Origin: Solidesulfovibrio fructosivorans JJ]
GTDB lineage: Bacteria; Desulfobacterota; Desulfovibrionia; Desulfovibrionales; Desulfovibrionaceae
Assembly: GCF_000179555.1 (NCBI RefSeq)
Contig: NZ_AECZ01000007.1
Coordinates: 117,799 to 181,798 of the forward strand
Direction of reading: 5' to 3'
Length of the DNA stretch: 64,000 nucleotides
The notes under the pieces are model-generated. The model worked only from the letters and a program-made list of their open reading frames with translations. It did not search any database and was not told the origin of the DNA. Shown piece by piece: positions 24,505 through 33,271 of the stretch; position 1 is the first letter of the stretch, and each line of letters begins with the position of its first letter. The translations under genes and the position numbers were made by a program.

Positions 24505-26841
24505 ATGAGTATTCGTCTGCAAGTTCTCTGCTCCCTCGCTATCATGTTCCTTTTGAGCTGCGTGATGTTCGCCGCGACCTGGAGCCTGACCGCTTCCCAA
24601 AAGGCGGACGGTCTGGTCATCAGCCTGGCCGGCCGGCAGCGCATGCAGGTCCAGAAAATCGCCAAGGACGCCCTGACCTACGCCCATAACGCCAAATCCG
24701 GGCGCGCCGATGCCTCCCTGGCCGCCGCTGTGCGCAAGCGCCTCGTCACCTTCGCCGACATTCAGAAGCTGCTCATTGCCGGCGGCGACTACAACGACGG
24801 CAAGGGTTTCCATATCCCCACGGCCGATCAGGAAACGGCCGCCCTGCTCATGGCTACAGCAACGCATTTCAAGCCCTTCGTGACGGAAGTGGAAACCATG
24901 CTGTCCAGGCCGGACAGCGCCACGGCCGACAGGCTGGCGGCCGCGGCGGAAAATGTGGTGACGGCCCAGGACAAGGCCGTGGACCAGCTGGAAGCCGAAA
25001 CCGAGGGCAACGTCACAACCCTGATGACCATCCAGGCCAGCGGCATGGCTCTTGGCGCGGTGGTCTTCGTGACCGTGCTGATGCTTTTGGGCCGCAACCT
25101 GAGCGCGCCGCTGACAAGGTTGCGGGAATATGCCGCCGCCGTGGCCCGTGGCGACCTCAAGGCCCGCGCCGCCGGGAATTATCCATCGGAATTGGCCGAA
25201 TTGCGTGAATCCCTCTCCCGCATGGTGGCCGCCCTTGAAGCCAACATGACCGAGGCCCGGGAGAAAGGCCTCCAGGCCGAACGCCATGCCGCCGAGGCCG
25301 AGACCGCCCTGGCCACCACCCGGGAACAGGAAGCCCAAACCAACGAGCTGCTTTCCCGCATGAACGAGGCCGCGGCCAAGGCCGTGACCGTATCCGAATC
25401 CGTCATGGACGAATCGGCGAGCCTGCTCGAACAAGCCCACCACGTGGCCGGCGGCGCCCAGCACCAGCGTGACCGCATGATCGAGACGGCCACGGCCATG
25501 GAGGAGATGAACGCCACCGTGCTCGAGGTGGCCCGCAACGCCTCCGCCGCCGCCGCCAGCGCCGACGAGGCCAAGGGCAAGGCGCTCACCGGGGCCGAGG
25601 GCGTGCGCTCCGCCGTCGATTCCATCGAAACCATCCGCCAACGCATCCTGGAGCTCAAGGAATCCATGACCCGCCTTGGCCAGCAGGCCGACAGCATCGG
25701 GCATATCATGAACGTCATTTCCGACATCGCCGACCAGACCAACCTGCTGGCCTTAAACGCCGCCATCGAAGCGGCAAGGGCCGGCGACGCCGGGCGCGGC
25801 TTCGCGGTCGTGGCCGACGAGGTGCGAAAGCTGGCCGAAAAGACCATGACCGCCACCAAGGAAGTGGGCGAGGCCGTGGCCTCCATCCAGGGCCAGGCCC
25901 GCGAGAACATCAGCGCCGTGGAAACAGCCGCCCAGGGCATCGAGGAGAGCACGAACGCCGCCGCCGCCTCGGGTCGTTTCATGGACGAGATCGTGGGCAT
26001 CGTCGACGCCACCGCCGCGCAAGTCGCCTCCATCGCCACGGCCTCGGAGGAGCAGTCCGCGACCTCCGAAGAGATCAACCGGGCCGTGGAAGAGGTCAAC
26101 CGCATCGCGGGTGAAACCGCCGACGGCATGGAAACCGCCACCGCCGCGCTTTCCGCGCTTTCCGCCCTGTCCGGCGAACTCGACGACGTCATTCGCCGCA
26201 TGACCGGCGATACGACGGCGTCCCGCCCGAGAAAGACCGTGGCGCCGCGCGCCGTGGCCGCGAGGGCCAAGATGCCGTCCCTGCCGTCGAGCCGTCCCGC
26301 CGCCAAGTCGTTGCCCGCTCCCCGGCGTCCGGTCGCGGCCAAGGCCCTTCCCCATGCGCCGGCCAAACCCGCGCCTAAAGCCGCGTCCACGCATCCCGCT
26401 CCCGCCCATGCCGCGCCGTCCAAATCCGCCAGCGACGCCATCCTCATCTGGGACCAATCTCTGGCCGTCGGCATCCAGGAAATCGACAGCCAGCACCAGA
26501 AGCTGGTGCGGATGATCTGCGACCTGCACGAGGCCATGCGCGCCGGAAAGGGCAAGGGGCAGGTGGAAAGCATCCTGCGCGAACTCGAGGAATACGCGGT
26601 GGAGCATTTCGGTTTCGAGGAAAAGCTCATGGAGCAGTACAAGTACCCGGGCTACCTCAACCACCGCAAGGAGCACGAGAAGTTCGTGGATAAGGTTATC
26701 GCCTTCGGCAATGACTTCCGGGCCAACAAGGTGGCGCTGACCAACGAGGTCATGGACTTCCTGAAAAACTGGCTCGTCGGCCACATCAAGGGCACCGACC
26801 AGAAGTACAGTTCGTTCTTCAACGAACGCGGCGTTCGTTGA
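24505..26841 (+). CDS. methyl-accepting chemotaxis protein with C-terminal hemerythrin domain (DcrH-like)
   Basis: A 778-residue receptor. It has TM1 at about 10-30 and a periplasmic helical sensor of the PilJ/NIT-like type ([17 protein letters not shown]). TM2 lies near residues 172-192, then HAMP, then the MA signalling hairpin with the invariant tip ([18 protein letters not shown]). A Pro/Ala/Lys-rich linker follows (about 575-645), then a hemerythrin domain. All hemerythrin ligands are visible: [21 protein letters not shown] and HIKGTD. A di-iron site at the cytoplasmic end suggests O2 sensing for aerotaxis. Start ATG 24505 follows AAGGAG. Confidence 0.94.
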   Translation: MSIRLQVLCSLAIMFLLSCVMFAATWSLTASQKADGLVISLAGRQRMQVQKIAKDALTYAHNAKSGRADASLAAAVRKRLVTFADIQKLLIAGGDYNDGKGFHIPTADQETAALLMATATHFKPFVTEVETMLSRPDSATADRLAAAAENVVTAQDKAVDQLEAETEGNVTTLMTIQASGMALGAVVFVTVLMLLGRNLSAPLTRLREYAAAVARGDLKARAAGNYPSELAELRESLSRMVAALEANMTEAREKGLQAERHAAEAETALATTREQEAQTNELLSRMNEAAAKAVTVSESVMDESASLLEQAHHVAGGAQHQRDRMIETATAMEEMNATVLEVARNASAAAASADEAKGKALTGAEGVRSAVDSIETIRQRILELKESMTRLGQQADSIGHIMNVISDIADQTNLLALNAAIEAARAGDAGRGFAVVADEVRKLAEKTMTATKEVGEAVASIQGQARENISAVETAAQGIEESTNAAAASGRFMDEIVGIVDATAAQVASIATASEEQSATSEEINRAVEEVNRIAGETADGMETATAALSALSALSGELDDVIRRMTGDTTASRPRKTVAPRAVAARAKMPSLPSSRPAAKSLPAPRRPVAAKALPHAPAKPAPKAASTHPAPAHAAPSKSASDAILIWDQSLAVGIQEIDSQHQKLVRMICDLHEAMRAGKGKGQVESILRELEEYAVEHFGFEEKLMEQYKYPGYLNHRKEHEKFVDKVIAFGNDFRANKVALTNEVMDFLKNWLVGHIKGTDQKYSSFFNERGVR

Positions 26842-26860
26842 GCTTTTGAGAGGTGAGGAA

Positions 26861-27026
26861 GATGCGAGAGGGGGACCCTTTTTGAAAAAAGGGTCCCCCT
26901 CTCGCGCTCTCCCCTCCTAAAAATTTTTCACGTTGACAGGCGCTCTCATGGTAACGCTCTGTAACCGTTGAAAGTCTTTGGAAGGGGGTCTGGGGGATAA
27001 CCTTTCTTCAGAAAGGTTTCCCCCAG
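26861..27026. repeat. composite B-A intergenic repeat, copy 1
   Basis: Family B hairpin 26864-26905 (20-bp stem, GCGAGAGGGGG arms) is followed by CGCTCTCCCCTCCTAAAAATTTTT, a variable spacer, then GTTGAAAGTCTTTGGAAGGGGG and a family A hairpin at 26990-27026. It separates two convergent chemoreceptor genes and must terminate both. Confidence 0.8.
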
Positions 27027-27043
27027 TTCTCCTTTCAAAAGGA

Positions 27044-28825
27044 TTATACGCTCGGGAGGGCGGCGGAATCTTCGCGCCGTAGTCCGTCGATCAGCGCGGC
27101 GAGCTGGGCCGCCGATTGAGACAGCCGGTCTAGTTCCTCCCGGGCGTCGTCCATGCCCTGGGCGGTCTCCTCGGATACGAGGCTGATGTCGGCCAGGGCC
27201 CGGTTGATCTCGTCCGAGGCGGCGGATTGCTGCTGCGAGGCTTCGGCGATCTGGCGGATCTCTTCGGTGGTGGACTCCGTCATGTCCACGATATGGCGCA
27301 GGGCGGCCCCGGATTTTTCGGCAAGTTCCGTGGTGGCGGCCACAGCCTCCACGGCCGTGTCCATTCCGGACACGTTTTCCCGAACGCCGTCGTTTATGGC
27401 CGTGACCACGGCGGCCACCTCGCCGGTTGCCTGCATGGTCTTTTCGGCCAGCTTTCGCACCTCGTCGGCCACGACCGCGAAGCCGCGTCCGGCGTCGCCG
27501 GCCCTTGCCGCCTCGATGGCGGCGTTTAAGGCCAGCAGGTTGGTCTGGTCGGCGATGTCGGAAATGACGCTCATGATGGCGGTGATGCCCTTGGCCCGCT
27601 CGCCCAGTCCGTCGAGGCTGGCCTTGAGTCCGAGGGAAAGCTCCCGGACCCGTGCGATGGAGCTGGAGACCTCCTCGGTGGCGCTCAGCCCTTGTGTCGC
27701 CCCTTCCCGGGCGGCCTGGGCGCTCTCCGAGGCCCGTTCGGCGTTTTGGGCCACGGCGAGCACGGTGGCGTTGAGTTCTTCCATGGCCGTGGCCGTCTCG
27801 GTGGTACGGTCGTACTGGCGCTGGGTCCCGCCCGAAACCTGGGCGACGCGGTCGGTCAGGGCGTTGCCGGCCCGGGCCACGACATCGGCCAGGTCTTCCA
27901 AGCGTTCGGCCGCTTCGGCCATGCCGGCGAGGCGCGCCGTTTCGGCCTGCCCCATGGCTTTCTCGGCCGCGAGCCGGCTGCGCTCGGCTTCGGCGCTTTT
28001 GTCTTCGGCCGCGGCTTTGCCGGCCGCGACCTCCTCGAATGAGGCGCGCAGTTTTTTAGCCATTTCGGCCATGGCCGACATGACCCCGCAGTTGTCGCCG
28101 TTTCTGGCGCAGGCGGCTTGGACGTTGTCGAAGTGTCCGGCAGCCACTTCCCGTGCCAGGGCGGCCACTTCCTCGGGCTCGGCTCCGAGCTGTCTCCCGA
28201 TGCTTCGGGAAACCAGCCAGGCCGTGACCACGCCGATGCCAAGCGACAGGGCGAGCAGGGCGTATTGCAGGGTCAGGTCCGTGCCCAGGGAGGCGACCAC
28301 GGCGGAAACCTGGTCATCGGCCATTTTGAACTGCCGTTCCTTGAGCGGATTGATGCGCTTGGCCAAAGCCTCCGTGCGCGCGTCGAAGTCCTCCATCAGC
28401 GCGTTGCCGGCCTCGCGGCCCTGGCTGATATAGGCCTTGGCCATGCGGATGCCGACATCGTTCATTGCCTCGAAGTCCTTGGCGATGGCCTCGATTTCCG
28501 TACGCAGGGCCGCATCGTTTTTTTGGCGCGCCGCTTCCTTGAATTTGGCCACGCCGTTTCGAAATATGTCCGCCGACTCCTTGGCCTCCGCGAAGCCGTC
28601 CTCGCTGCCGGTCGCCGAAACATCGGTGAGGAGCTGTTGCACGTTCACGGCCATAAACTGCATTTTGGCCGCTTCGTCGGCCAGGGGAAGGCTTTCGGTG
28701 CGGATGTTGGCCGCGCGTTCCTTCACGGCGCTCATGGACAGGGTCATGACCAGCGTTCCGGTGGTCATGGCCGCAAGCACAAGTCCGAAGCCGAGCCCCA
28801 ATCGGGCCGCAATGGTGAATTTCAT
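27044..28825 (-). CDS. methyl-accepting chemotaxis protein
   Basis: A 593-residue receptor. It has TM1 (about 8-30), a helical periplasmic domain of about 160 residues, TM2 near 195-215, a divergent HAMP ([18 protein letters not shown]), a coiled coil and a complete MA domain with [18 protein letters not shown]. No extra output domain is present. The start at ATG 28825 ([14 protein letters not shown]) is preferred over upstream in-frame codons, which lack a signal-anchor context. Part of its signalling core is nearly identical at DNA level to the neighbouring receptor (see findings). The ligand is unknown. Confidence 0.93.
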   Translation of the reverse strand: MKFTIAARLGLGFGLVLAAMTTGTLVMTLSMSAVKERAANIRTESLPLADEAAKMQFMAVNVQQLLTDVSATGSEDGFAEAKESADIFRNGVAKFKEAARQKNDAALRTEIEAIAKDFEAMNDVGIRMAKAYISQGREAGNALMEDFDARTEALAKRINPLKERQFKMADDQVSAVVASLGTDLTLQYALLALSLGIGVVTAWLVSRSIGRQLGAEPEEVAALAREVAAGHFDNVQAACARNGDNCGVMSAMAEMAKKLRASFEEVAAGKAAAEDKSAEAERSRLAAEKAMGQAETARLAGMAEAAERLEDLADVVARAGNALTDRVAQVSGGTQRQYDRTTETATAMEELNATVLAVAQNAERASESAQAAREGATQGLSATEEVSSSIARVRELSLGLKASLDGLGERAKGITAIMSVISDIADQTNLLALNAAIEAARAGDAGRGFAVVADEVRKLAEKTMQATGEVAAVVTAINDGVRENVSGMDTAVEAVAATTELAEKSGAALRHIVDMTESTTEEIRQIAEASQQQSAASDEINRALADISLVSEETAQGMDDAREELDRLSQSAAQLAALIDGLRREDSAALPSV

Positions 28826-28917
28826 AAGGTTCCGTCCGCCTGTCGCAGTGTTGTAGCCACCAGCCAGGATCGCCACGGGGACGACTGGCGTGACTTCAAG
28901 ATTCCCGCTAGGATTAC

Positions 28918-29808
28918 ATGTGCTGGAGGGGGATGGTCAAGGTTATGGGAAAATTCTTTGCCTCGGAGCAACGCGGCGACATGGGGATACGCGAGGTCCT
29001 CGCGCCGACGGACGACGCCCCGGTTTACGCCCGGGTTCGGATCATTGTCGGCCGGGCTCCGGCCGTGGTCTGTCTGCACGGCCTTGGCGACTCCCATTTG
29101 GCTTTCGAGGAAGCCTTCGAAACGCGCTATTTGGCCGGGGCCAGCCTCATTGTCCCGGACATGGCCGGCCACGGGGCCAGCCCCGCCGCCAGGGACTATT
29201 CCATGGAGGCCGCTACGGGCCGGGTCCGGGCCGTGCTCAGGCACCTCACGTCCCAATACGGCCTGCGTCCGAGCCCGCTGTTTCTGGTCGGGCATTCCGT
29301 GGGCGGCATTCCGGCCATCTACTACTGTCGCGATGCCGCGCCGGGCGAGGTGGCCCACCTGATCCTGGCCGAGGCCTCGGTCACGCGTTTCGGCTCGTTC
29401 GTCACCGCCCATGCCGAGGCGGCGAGGCTCTCCGGCCGTTTCGACGAATGGTACGACACGTTTCGGGAGCAGGTGATTTTTCGCGATTACCTCGGCCGGT
29501 TTCCCTTTTGCCGGCATTACTATGCCTCACTACGCTTCTGCCGCCGGGAGGCCTTTGCCGGCACCGTGCTGGCCGTGCGCCGGGAAGCCAAATCCCTGCC
29601 CGGGAAATGGAGCCATGCCGCCGGAGCGGCCCTGGCCGGGCTGCAACTGCCTGTCACCTATGCCTACGGCCGGGATCTTGCGCCGGAGACCCTGACTTTT
29701 TTGCAACAGCACGACATCCGCCTGCGCCCGTTTCCCACGGATTGCCATTTTCTCATGCAGGCCGCGGCCGGGGAATTTTACGCCCTGCTCGGGGAATGTT
29801 GTCTTTAG
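28918..29808 (+). CDS. alpha/beta hydrolase
   Basis: An alpha/beta-fold hydrolase of up to 296 residues. It has [14 protein letters not shown] (oxyanion-hole HG), PDMAGHGAS, nucleophile elbow [10 protein letters not shown], and a C-terminal DCHFLMQ that could give the catalytic His. Three in-frame ATGs are possible at 28918, 28933 and 28945. The first has AGGA 4 nt upstream, and the second directly abuts GGAGGGGG. It is divergent from the chemoreceptor. Substrate is not deducible. Confidence 0.8.
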   Translation: MCWRGMVKVMGKFFASEQRGDMGIREVLAPTDDAPVYARVRIIVGRAPAVVCLHGLGDSHLAFEEAFETRYLAGASLIVPDMAGHGASPAARDYSMEAATGRVRAVLRHLTSQYGLRPSPLFLVGHSVGGIPAIYYCRDAAPGEVAHLILAEASVTRFGSFVTAHAEAARLSGRFDEWYDTFREQVIFRDYLGRFPFCRHYYASLRFCRREAFAGTVLAVRREAKSLPGKWSHAAGAALAGLQLPVTYAYGRDLAPETLTFLQQHDIRLRPFPTDCHFLMQAAAGEFYALLGECCL

Positions 29809-29892
29809 GCATGCGATGGTCCTTCTTGCCCCTTTCGGCGACAGGGCGCACAAGGGAACGGACAGACAAGCCGTTGCCGGAGGAGGAAAGCC

Positions 29893-30444
29893 ATGGACGC
29901 GTTTCATTTCGCCTTGACCGGGGAAGAGAAGGATTACCTCAAGAATTGCGTCAAGCTGCGTATCGCCGCGCGGCTGGCCGGCAAGGCCGCCGCGGTGCCG
30001 CAGCCGCCGACGGACAAGCTGCGTGAAGCTTACGGCGCGTTCGTCACGCTCAATTTGCGCGGCCGGCTTCGGGGCTGTATCGGCCATATCATCGGCGACC
30101 GTCCGCTTTTTACGACCATCGCCGACATGGCCGAGGCGGCGGCCTTCGAGGACCCGCGTTTCCCGCCGCTTTCCCCTGAGGAATTCGAGGCCGTCACCGT
30201 GGAGATATCGGTCCTAAGCCCCCTGACGCCTTGCCCGGACCCGAATCTGGTGGAAGTGGGCCGCCATGGGCTGCTTATGCGCCGGGGCGGACGTTCGGGG
30301 CTGCTTTTGCCCCAGGTGCCGGTTGAATGGGGCTGGGACCGGGAGACGTTTCTGTGCCAGACTTGCAGCAAGGCCGGTATGGAACCCGGCTGCTGGAAAG
30401 ACCCGGCCACCCAGATTTTCTGGTTCGAAGCCGAAGTCTTTTAA
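29893..30444 (+). CDS. amrA: AMMECR1-domain protein (AmmeMemoRadiSam system protein A)
   Basis: A 183-residue AMMECR1-domain protein. The diagnostic LRGCIGH hexapeptide region lies near residue 57, with the downstream EDPRFPPLSPEEF and EISVLSP strands. ATG 29893 has GGAGGAAAG upstream. In many genomes it sits with a Memo-like protein and a radical SAM protein; neither is next to it here. Molecular function of the domain remains unsettled. Confidence 0.9.
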   Translation: MDAFHFALTGEEKDYLKNCVKLRIAARLAGKAAAVPQPPTDKLREAYGAFVTLNLRGRLRGCIGHIIGDRPLFTTIADMAEAAAFEDPRFPPLSPEEFEAVTVEISVLSPLTPCPDPNLVEVGRHGLLMRRGGRSGLLLPQVPVEWGWDRETFLCQTCSKAGMEPGCWKDPATQIFWFEAEVF

Positions 30445-30450
30445 AGAGCC

Positions 30451-30498
30451 TGGGGAACCCCTTGTCTTGCCAAAGGGTTCCCCCCCCGCGCTCTTTTT
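30451..30498 (+). terminator. terminator after amrA, family B-like
   Basis: GGGGAACCC (30452-30460) pairs with GGGTTCCCC (30475-30483), followed by CGCGCTCTTTTTTCC. The arms resemble a shortened family B hairpin. Confidence 0.65.
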
Positions 30499-30642
30499 TC
30501 CGAACACACGCTCCATCGCATCGTCGAGTTGCCGAAATATGGGCAGAGTGTCGATCCGCTCCGTCAAGAACGTTGGCACGGGCAGGTCGTCGATGTCTCG
30601 TTGTCCGTTATCTTATTGAATTTAAATATGATATATGATGAG

Positions 30643-30657
30643 TCATGCTTGGCATGA
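30643..30657. promoter_or_regulatory. palindrome in AT-rich promoter region
   Basis: Perfect TCATGC-TTG-GCATGA inverted repeat in an AT-rich stretch about 70 bp upstream of the small gene at 30728. It is a possible operator; no regulator can be assigned. Confidence 0.4.
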
Positions 30658-30727
30658 TTCTGGCTGGGTGAGGGCGGTGTTGCAATAACGCCGCCTGCCG
30701 GGCGGTCAAGCGCAAGGAGGACTCGCC

Positions 30728-30973
30728 ATGAAACGCATGCTGTGCATTGCCGGCGCGACGCTGCTCGGAGCGGTTGTGTACGTCAGCGATCCGCCCACGC
30801 TCCCGGCCTTGGAGATGGCTGCCGACGCCGCGACCGTGGAAGGCTCGCGGAATCAGAGCATGGTGGTGCGGCTTGCGGAAGCGGGCTTGGTCTGGCGGCG
30901 CGAACAGCCGGTAGTGCTTGGCGAGGATACCCCCGACCCCGAACCGGAGAAACTTTTCCGAGGGAAGAAATAG
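30728..30973 (+). CDS. small secreted or membrane-anchored protein, unknown
   Basis: An 81-residue protein. The N-terminus KRMLCIAGATLLGAVVYVSD is a signal peptide or anchor, followed by a polar acidic/Pro-rich tail (DTPDPEPEKLFRGKK). The AAGGAGG Shine-Dalgarno 8 nt before ATG 30728 and its own AT-rich promoter region support a real gene. I recognise no family. Confidence 0.65.
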   Translation: MKRMLCIAGATLLGAVVYVSDPPTLPALEMAADAATVEGSRNQSMVVRLAEAGLVWRREQPVVLGEDTPDPEPEKLFRGKK

Positions 30974-31050
30974 GCGGTTGTCCGGAGGCGACAGCGGGAA
31001 ACCGGATTCGTGTCCGGCGGGAAAGGGAGGGAGGACCCTTTCCCCCGCCG

Positions 31051-31836
31051 TTACTCCGCGGCAGCGGCGAAGGTTCCGGGGGAGGCGTTGCAGGCCAGAA
31101 AGGGACAGAAACGCAGGGCCTGTCGCGACAAGCGCGTTTCCGCTCCCTCGCCTTCATAGAGGGCCAGGGGCGGGTCCAGACGCAGGCCGGGCCGGCCGTT
31201 TTTACGGGCCAGGACGAGCATCTGTTTGGCCGGGGCGTCCCGGCGCGGCGAGATGGGGAGAATGTGTTTGATTTCCAGGTTGCGGGCCGCAAGGCTCCTC
31301 ACGACATGGGCCAGCCGTTCGGCCAGATGGACGCAGGCGAAGCGCCCCGCGTTGACCAGGGCGTACGCGGCAGCGTCGACGAATGCCTCCAGGCCGCCGT
31401 CCACCTCGAACCGGGCCGTTTCGCGATCCGCGGAAGGGGGCCGGCGGCCCGAATCGGGATGGCGGTACGGCGGATTGGCTACCACCAGATCCATGGATTC
31501 GGCGGACACGATGTCCGGCCGGTCGCGCAGGTCCCGCATGTCGAGAAGCCGTGCCGCGAACCGGTCGCCAAAACCTAGGGCCTGGGCGTTGGCATTGGCC
31601 GCCGCGATCATCTCCGGGGCCTTGTCCAGGCCGAGCACCAGGCGTTGGCTGTCTTCGCCGGAAAGCAGCATGCCCAGACCCACCGGACCGCAGCCGGTGC
31701 CGCAGTCGAGCACGCGCCGGCCGGGGAGGCTGGCGGCGAAGCAGGCCAGCAGCAGCGCGTCCGTGCCGAAGCGAAATCCGTTCGGCGGCTGGACCAGACC
31801 GCGCGGAAAGTGTTGCCGGGCCGATTCCCGCGTCAT
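31051..31836 (-). CDS. tRNA1(Val) A37 N6-methyltransferase-like SAM enzyme (TrmN6 family)
   Basis: A 261-residue class I methyltransferase. SAM motif I is VLDCGTGCGPVGLGML, the acidic residue lies in LGLDKAPEM, and the N6-adenine signature NPPYR follows VVA. The leading FPRGLVQPPNGFRFGTDALLL matches the start of TrmN6-like enzymes, which supports ATG 31836 over an in-frame start at 31911. It probably methylates a tRNA or rRNA adenine. No partner gene is adjacent. Confidence 0.82.
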   Translation of the reverse strand: MTRESARQHFPRGLVQPPNGFRFGTDALLLACFAASLPGRRVLDCGTGCGPVGLGMLLSGEDSQRLVLGLDKAPEMIAAANANAQALGFGDRFAARLLDMRDLRDRPDIVSAESMDLVVANPPYRHPDSGRRPPSADRETARFEVDGGLEAFVDAAAYALVNAGRFACVHLAERLAHVVRSLAARNLEIKHILPISPRRDAPAKQMLVLARKNGRPGLRLDPPLALYEGEGAETRLSRQALRFCPFLACNASPGTFAAAAE

Positions 31837-32069
31837 GATCCGGAGCCTCTTGACGCGTCTCCGCTTCGATGCAAAATACGCCAGGAGCTGTTCGGGAGAT
31901 GAGGCATGCATGCGGATATGTTCATCTTGTTAACCAAATACGGCAAAAGGCAAGCCCGGGAGCCTTCGCTGGCTATTGAGGCGGCGGAGCCGGGAATCGT
32001 GGAAAAACGCTTGCCGTTTCCGTATAGGGCAAGTACGTTTGAAACTACTACCGGTGACAGGAGGGCTCC

Positions 32070-32435
32070 ATGAGGTCAAACATGCGATTGGCCGTGGTGG
32101 TGTGCATCCTCATTGGCGCCAGTTTTGTTTTGGGGGACATGAATGCATTCGCGCAATGCCCGCCCGGAACGCACTGGTCCAACCGTTATTGGCAATGCGT
32201 GCGCAATAGGAGGCCACCGCCTCCCCCCGCACCATGTCCGCCCGGAACGCACTGGTCCGGTCGTTATGGGCAGTGCGTACGCAACAGAAGACAGCCGCCT
32301 CCGCCGCCACCGCCTGTGCGGGGGTGCAACAGGAGCTATCAGAATTGCCTGATGGTCTGTGGCGGTGTCCCGGCATGCGTTCAAAACTGCAATATTGGAT
32401 ATAACGCCTGTCGGCAACAACGCCGTGGCTGGTAG
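32070..32435 (+). CDS. secreted cysteine-rich protein with duplicated CPPGTHWS module
   Basis: A 121-residue protein. Signal peptide (residues 1-28, ending NAFA), then two 26-residue repeats CPPGTHWSxRYxQCVRNRR separated by polyproline runs. A C-terminal region has six Cys (CNRSYQNCLMVCGGVPACVQNC). The Cys pairs suggest a small disulfide-bonded periplasmic or surface protein. GGAGGG precedes ATG 32070. The repeats are nearly identical in DNA, pointing to recent tandem duplication. Function unknown. Confidence 0.8.
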   Translation: MRSNMRLAVVVCILIGASFVLGDMNAFAQCPPGTHWSNRYWQCVRNRRPPPPPAPCPPGTHWSGRYGQCVRNRRQPPPPPPPVRGCNRSYQNCLMVCGGVPACVQNCNIGYNACRQQRRGW

Positions 32436-32481
32436 CGTTTTTTTAGCCACATAGCCTAACCGCATAGAAATCTTCTTTATA

Positions 32482-32518
32482 ACCGTCCGTAAGGCGAAAG
32501 CGCCTTACGGACGGTTTT
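32482..32518 (+). terminator. bidirectional terminator containing the terC stop codon
   Basis: A 15-bp perfect stem (32482-32496 / 32501-32515) with an AAAG loop, then TTTTGTTT on the plus strand. It ends the cysteine-rich gene. The terC TAA (32507-32505) lies inside the right arm. Confidence 0.85.
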
Positions 32519-33227
32519 GTTTGGCTTCCGCCTTGCGCGCCCGCATGTTGAGCAGCTCCACCAGCAGTGAAAAAGCCATGGCGAAATAGATGTAGCCCCG
32601 GTCTATGGGCCGGCCCAGTCCCTCGGCCACAAGGAATACGCCGATAAGGATCAGAAACGACAGGGCCAGCATCTGCACCGTGGGGTGCCGGGCCACGAAA
32701 TGGCTGACCGGATCGGCGAAGCGCATCATGACCAGGACCGCCGCGATCACCGCCGCCGCCATGACGACGATTTCCCCGGACATGCCCACGGCGGTGATGA
32801 CCGAATCCAGCGAAAAAACAATGTCCAGCAGGGCGATCTGGGTCACGGTGGGCCAGAACGTCCGGACCCTTTTCACGTGGAGTTCCCCGTCAGGTTCCGG
32901 TTCGATTTTCTCATGAATCTCGAAGGTCGATTTGGCGATGAGGAAAAGCCCGCCCGCCAAAAGCACGATGTCGCGGCCCGTGACCGTATGGCCGAGCACG
33001 GAAAAAAGCGGCGCGGTGAGCCCCATGATCCAGGTGATGCCGAAAAGCAGCAGCAGGCGGGTGCCCATGGCCAGAAGCAGGCCGATCTTGCGCGCCTTGG
33101 TCTGGATGGCTTCGGGCAGCGCGTTGCTGATGATGGCGATAAAGACGATGTTGTCGATGCCGAGAATGATCTCGAGGGCGGCCAGCGTCAGGAAGGCGAT
33201 CAGGTTTTCCACAGTGAAAAGCGCCAT
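32505..33227 (-). CDS. TerC-family integral membrane protein
   Basis: A 240-residue protein with about seven membrane segments. TerC acidic motifs are ALEIILGIDNIVFI in helix 1 and ALLDIVFSLDSVITAVGM mid-protein. TerC proteins are linked to tellurite resistance and to metal (Mn2+) export; which applies here cannot be read from sequence. A charged loop (EIHEKIEPEPDGELHVKR) separates the two halves. AGGAGG precedes ATG 33227. It lies 44 nt past murJ and may be cotranscribed. Confidence 0.92.
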   Translation of the reverse strand: MALFTVENLIAFLTLAALEIILGIDNIVFIAIISNALPEAIQTKARKIGLLLAMGTRLLLLFGITWIMGLTAPLFSVLGHTVTGRDIVLLAGGLFLIAKSTFEIHEKIEPEPDGELHVKRVRTFWPTVTQIALLDIVFSLDSVITAVGMSGEIVVMAAAVIAAVLVMMRFADPVSHFVARHPTVQMLALSFLILIGVFLVAEGLGRPIDRGYIYFAMAFSLLVELLNMRARKAEAKQNRP

Positions 33228-33271
33228 GTACGGTCCTCCTTATCGCCTTGAGAGCCTGAAAACGCGCTTGC

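Noticed and set aside
30569..30590. TGGCACG sequence resembling a sigma-54 promoter
   Set aside because: The required TTGC element at the correct spacing is missing; the same holds for a TGGCACG near 18037.
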